DNA of 43,419 nucleotides from positions 1-43,419 of the forward strand of contig NZ_MAHX01000003.1 in assembly GCF_002023715.1 (NCBI RefSeq), read 5' to 3'. Below, piece by piece: positions 40,728 through 43,419 of this stretch. The translations under genes and the position numbers were made by a program. This stretch comes from Elizabethkingia occulta (GTDB lineage: Bacteria > Bacteroidota > Bacteroidia > Flavobacteriales > Weeksellaceae). Numbering within the stretch: the first letter of the stretch is position 1; each line of letters begins with the position of its first letter. Under the pieces are notes generated by a model. It saw only the letters and a program-made list of their open reading frames with translations. It searched no databases and had not been told where the DNA came from.

Positions 40728-42137
40728 TTATTTTTTACTCTTCTTTACCAGAAGGTAGCAGATGTATAAAAATGCTACCCATATCGGGATAAGCTCTACA
40801 GAAATTTTCAACCCTGTAAACCACATAATGACTAAAATTCCGAAAAGAAATAATAAGCATATATAATTGGTTATTGGATATAGGAACGAAGGGAACTTAG
40901 TCTTTTCACCTTTATGAGCCTGCTTGAATTTAAAATGCGTAAAACTGATCATAATCCAATTAATAACCAGTGACGATACGACAAGGGACATCAGTATACT
41001 AAGTGCCTTTTCCGGAATAATCTTATTGATAATAATACAAACTGCTGCAAATATTGCAGAAACTAATATTGCCATTACCGGGACGTGGTTTTTATTCAGT
41101 TTGGATAAGAATTTAGGAGCGTTACCTTGCTCGGCAAGTCCGAATAACATACGGCTGTTACTATATACACTACTGTTGTATACAGACAAGGCAGCAGTTA
41201 GTACAATAATATTCAGCACATTTGCAATGAAACTTGTGAAATATACAGTATGCCCGAATAGATTAAACTGAAAGCCTTTTAGCCTCTCAAAAACCATTAC
41301 AAAAGGACTACTTCCTTCCGTAATATTGGCCCATGGAGATAGTGAAAACAGAATAATTAATGCTCCCACATAGAAAATAAGGATTCTGTAGATTACCTGA
41401 TTGGTTGCCTTAGGTATATTCTTTTCCGGATTTTCAGCTTCAGCAGCTGTTATCCCTACAAGTTCTAATCCACCAAAAGAGAACATAATAAGCGCCATAG
41501 CGGCTAATAATCCTTGGAAACTACCGCCCGAAGAAGTACTGATCCAGCCTTTAGGAAAGAAACCGCCGTTATTCCACAGATTGCTTATCGTTGCATTTTC
41601 TCCGCCAGTACCACTAATAAGCAGATAACTACCGAATAAAATCATAGCAATAATAGCTACAACTTTTATAATAGAGAACCAGAACTCGGCCTCTCCGTAT
41701 ACTTTTACAGAAGCCAGGTTTAGTGCATTAATAACAAAGAAGAAAAATAAACTGGATACCCATAATGGAATTTCAGGCCACCAGAACTGTACATAAACAC
41801 CTATAGCAGTAAGCTCAGACATACTTACTAAAATATAAAGCATCCAATAATTCCAACCGGAAGCAAATCCGGCAAAAGGGCCCCAATATTTGTATGCGAA
41901 ATGGCTAAAGCTACCCGAAACAGGCTCCTGAACAACCATTTCTCCCAGTTGACGCATTATAAAAAAAGCAATGAAACCAGCCATTGCATAACCTAAAATT
42001 ACAGAAGGACCTGCCAATACTGCTGCAGGACCTATCCCCAGGAACAACCCGGTGCCTATTGCTCCACCTAAAGCAATAAGCTGAATGTGACGATTTTGTA
42101 AACCGCGTTTTAATTCTTTCTTGTCTGAATTCTCCAA
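40728..42137 (-). CDS. Amino-acid permease (APC superfamily, AAT family)
   Basis: This 469-residue inner-membrane transporter has about 12 TM helices. The AAT signature is at the start: RHIQLIALGGAIGTGLFLGIG (TM1), then MRQLGEMVV. A later FSFGGLELVGITAAEAENP motif marks the substrate-gate helix. It should be a proton symporter for amino acids, and substrate preference (aromatic, proline, histidine and so on) cannot be read out. The gene is monocistronic, with its own terminator at 40673-40705, and is divergent from the Gre-like gene. Confidence 0.93.
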   Translation of the reverse strand: MENSDKKELKRGLQNRHIQLIALGGAIGTGLFLGIGPAAVLAGPSVILGYAMAGFIAFFIMRQLGEMVVQEPVSGSFSHFAYKYWGPFAGFASGWNYWMLYILVSMSELTAIGVYVQFWWPEIPLWVSSLFFFFVINALNLASVKVYGEAEFWFSIIKVVAIIAMILFGSYLLISGTGGENATISNLWNNGGFFPKGWISTSSGGSFQGLLAAMALIMFSFGGLELVGITAAEAENPEKNIPKATNQVIYRILIFYVGALIILFSLSPWANITEGSSPFVMVFERLKGFQFNLFGHTVYFTSFIANVLNIIVLTAALSVYNSSVYSNSRMLFGLAEQGNAPKFLSKLNKNHVPVMAILVSAIFAAVCIIINKIIPEKALSILMSLVVSSLVINWIMISFTHFKFKQAHKGEKTKFPSFLYPITNYICLLFLFGILVIMWFTGLKISVELIPIWVAFLYICYLLVKKSKK

Positions 42138-42217
42138 CGTTTAATTTTTTACAAGTTTATTATTATTTTTCAGGCTTAAAAATAACATTTTAATTATATT
42201 AAATCACATTTTGATTA

Positions 42218-42225
42218 TATTTTTG
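42218..42225 (+). promoter_or_regulatory. Promoter -7 element of the Gre-like gene
   Basis: TATTTTTG matches TAnnTTTG exactly. A 7-bp hairpin CCGAAAA/TTTTCGG (42256-42274) lies in the leader, 27 bases before the start codon. Confidence 0.5.
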
Positions 42226-42301
42226 CTGAAATAACAGAAGAAAAACAACAAATGCCCGAAAAAAATATTTTCGGAATAAAATAAAAGAGTGAATAATGAT
42301 T

Positions 42302-42742
42302 ATGGATAAGGAACATTTATTGGAGCAGGTAAGAGCCCTGGCACAGGAAAAAGTAAAGCATCTTGAAGAACTGATTGTATCTACCAGAGCATCTAATAAC
42401 GATACAAAAAGCAGTATGGGAGATAAATATGAAACCTCCCGTGAAATGTTGCAGCAGGAAATCAACAGACTTTTATCCCAGCGATCGGAAGTAAATAATC
42501 AGTTAGAGGTTTTACAGAATATTAATACAAAAGCTTCTGCTGTTGTAGGCTTAGGATCCTATGTTGAGACTTCTATGGGGAATTTTTATATATCAGAAAG
42601 CCTTGGTAAACTGAATGTTAATGGGAAGCCTGTTATAACTGTCTCTGCGAATGCTCCGCTGGTGCAATCTATGCTTAAGAAGAAAGCTGGAGAGGAGTTT
42701 GAACTCAATGGTAAAAACCAGAAGATTCTGTCGATTGGTTAA
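42302..42742 (+). CDS. GreA/GreB-like protein (coiled coil plus FKBP-like C-terminal domain)
   Basis: A roughly 146-residue protein with an N-terminal amphipathic helical hairpin (about residues 1-75, EQVRALAQEKVKHLEELIV) and a C-terminal GreA/B-type domain (VVGLGSYVETSMGNFYIS ... VSANAPLVQSMLKKKAGEEFEL). The PLVQSMLKKKAGEEF segment matches the conserved Gre P-x-G-x-A-L-x-G-K-x-x-G-D region in spirit. The acidic tip DDL/EN of true GreA is not clear, so transcript-cleavage activity is uncertain. The ATG at 42302 (MDKEHLL) is preferred over 42296. Orthologues are sometimes misnamed 3-oxoacyl-ACP synthase. Confidence 0.72.
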   Translation: MDKEHLLEQVRALAQEKVKHLEELIVSTRASNNDTKSSMGDKYETSREMLQQEINRLLSQRSEVNNQLEVLQNINTKASAVVGLGSYVETSMGNFYISESLGKLNVNGKPVITVSANAPLVQSMLKKKAGEEFELNGKNQKILSIG

Positions 42743-42789
42743 TTGATATTATTAATGATTAACATTCCCTGCAAATGCCCTTTAATTCG

Positions 42790-42797
42790 TACATTTG
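42790..42797 (+). promoter_or_regulatory. Promoter -7 element of the MFS gene
   Basis: TACATTTG is an exact TAnnTTTG match, about 40 bases before the proposed GTG start at 42840. Confidence 0.5.
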
Positions 42798-42839
42798 AGT
42801 ATTCCTAAATTTTTCCGATAACACTAAAATCATATTACA

Positions 42840-43419
42840 GTGGGTTTACTCCGTATTTATGCCGATTCTTTCAAGGGATTGTCAAAGGAAGCCTGGATGC
42901 TTTCTATCGTAATGCTAATCAACAGATCCGGATCAATGGTACTGCCTTTCTTGGGTGTGTATATGACGGATCAGTTAGAATTTAGTATTAAAGAATCAGG
43001 TATTGTACTGAGCTTTTATGGTGTAGGGTCAGTTATTGGTTCCTGGCTTGGGGGATATTTTACCGATAAGTTTGGAGAATATCGGGTACAGTCTACCAGT
43101 TTATTCCTTAGTGCGCCGCTCTTTTTACTGATCCCAATTTTTACTTCAGTAGAAGGAATGGCTCTAATTATTCTTTTGCAAAGTATTATTAGTGAGACTT
43201 TCCGTCCGGCAAACTCTGTGGCAATTACAAAATATGCCAGACCTGAGAATCTGACAAGAGCTTTTTCCCTAAACAGAATGGCGATTAATCTTGGTTTTTC
43301 TATAGGTCCGGCTTTAGGAGGAATCTTATCTTCGGTATCATACGAATTACTTTTCATTACCAATGCAGTTGGAGCGATCCTTGCCGGGATATTCTATGTA
43401 TGTCTCGTCCTGAAAAAGG
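42840..43419 (+). CDS. MFS transporter, 5' part (runs off the window)
   Basis: The first 193 codons of a major-facilitator protein. It probably starts at the GTG at 42840, since an in-frame stop lies at 42825 and no upstream ATG exists in frame; the next ATG is inside the first helix region. Helices are visible at about 20-40, 52-72, 85-103, 106-128 and 145-190. An MFS loop motif A variant occurs near residue 70 (GGYFTDKFGEYR). This is a membrane transporter of the drug/sugar-efflux type. The substrate is unknown and the 3' end is missing. Confidence 0.82.
   Translation, partial: MGLLRIYADSFKGLSKEAWMLSIVMLINRSGSMVLPFLGVYMTDQLEFSIKESGIVLSFYGVGSVIGSWLGGYFTDKFGEYRVQSTSLFLSAPLFLLIPIFTSVEGMALIILLQSIISETFRPANSVAITKYARPENLTRAFSLNRMAINLGFSIGPALGGILSSVSYELLFITNAVGAILAGIFYVCLVLKK

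Noticed and set aside
43016-43363. 115-codon minus-strand frame near the right edge
   Set aside because: It is antisense to a clear MFS transporter with proper helices and a promoter.

Overview
The window is a 43.4 kb stretch of ordinary chromosome from a low-GC flavobacterium. Gene content points to the Chryseobacterium/Elizabethkingia group (Weeksellaceae). The evidence is the fused E1 alpha/beta 2-oxoacid dehydrogenase, a LuxC-type acyl-CoA reductase beside a ferredoxin, DUF4286, DUF1015 next to serA, paired META-domain lipoproteins, an S9D-like peptidase, and many promoters that fit the Bacteroidota pattern TTG-N17-21-TAnnTTTG. The genus is inferred from memory of these families, not from a search. 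I see no rRNA, tRNA, CRISPR array, prophage or transposase.

Layout. 1-2600: a DUF1349 protein, a LuxR-type regulator and two small membrane proteins. 2600-7600: fused E1, an OmpA-type lipoprotein and dihydrolipoyl dehydrogenase. 7600-10200: patatin, then DgkA translationally coupled to an exported M28 peptidase. 10200-13530: a serine operon (serC, serA, DUF1015). 13600-15500: ferredoxin divergent from LuxC, then DUF4286. 15600-20400: gyrA, an exported TPR protein and a DtxR/MntR regulator. 20570-25000: a 1126-residue GH18-deacetylase-glycosyltransferase fusion followed directly by threonine aldolase. 25000-28850: a LEA-like stress protein, tag, a CBS protein, three unlisted tiny membrane proteins, a nucleoside phosphorylase and SUI1. 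28950-34960: gpmI, GNAT, a small membrane protein, a HAD protein, map, a methyltransferase, era and a TPR protein. 35040-43419: an S9 peptidase, two META lipoproteins flanking an ABC-F ATPase, an amino-acid permease, a Gre-like protein and the 5' part of an MFS transporter that runs off the window.

How the genes work together. Most are housekeeping: branched-chain or 2-oxoacid oxidation (E1 and E3; no E2 is present here), phosphoserine synthesis, glycolysis (gpmI), protein maturation (map), ribosome assembly (era), DNA topology (gyrA) and repair (tag). The envelope set comprises the OmpA lipoprotein, the polysaccharide fusion protein, DgkA, the META lipoproteins and exported peptidases.

The best candidates for something undescribed are: DUF1015 as a serine-pathway enzyme carrying an ADGHHR motif in a ser operon with no serB; the three-catalytic-module polysaccharide protein; the run of 59, 56 and 41-residue membrane proteins behind the nucleoside phosphorylase; and an interleaved A-B-A'-B' inverted repeat with exact 10-nt phasing upstream of the LEA-like gene. 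I do not see a large novel multi-gene system.
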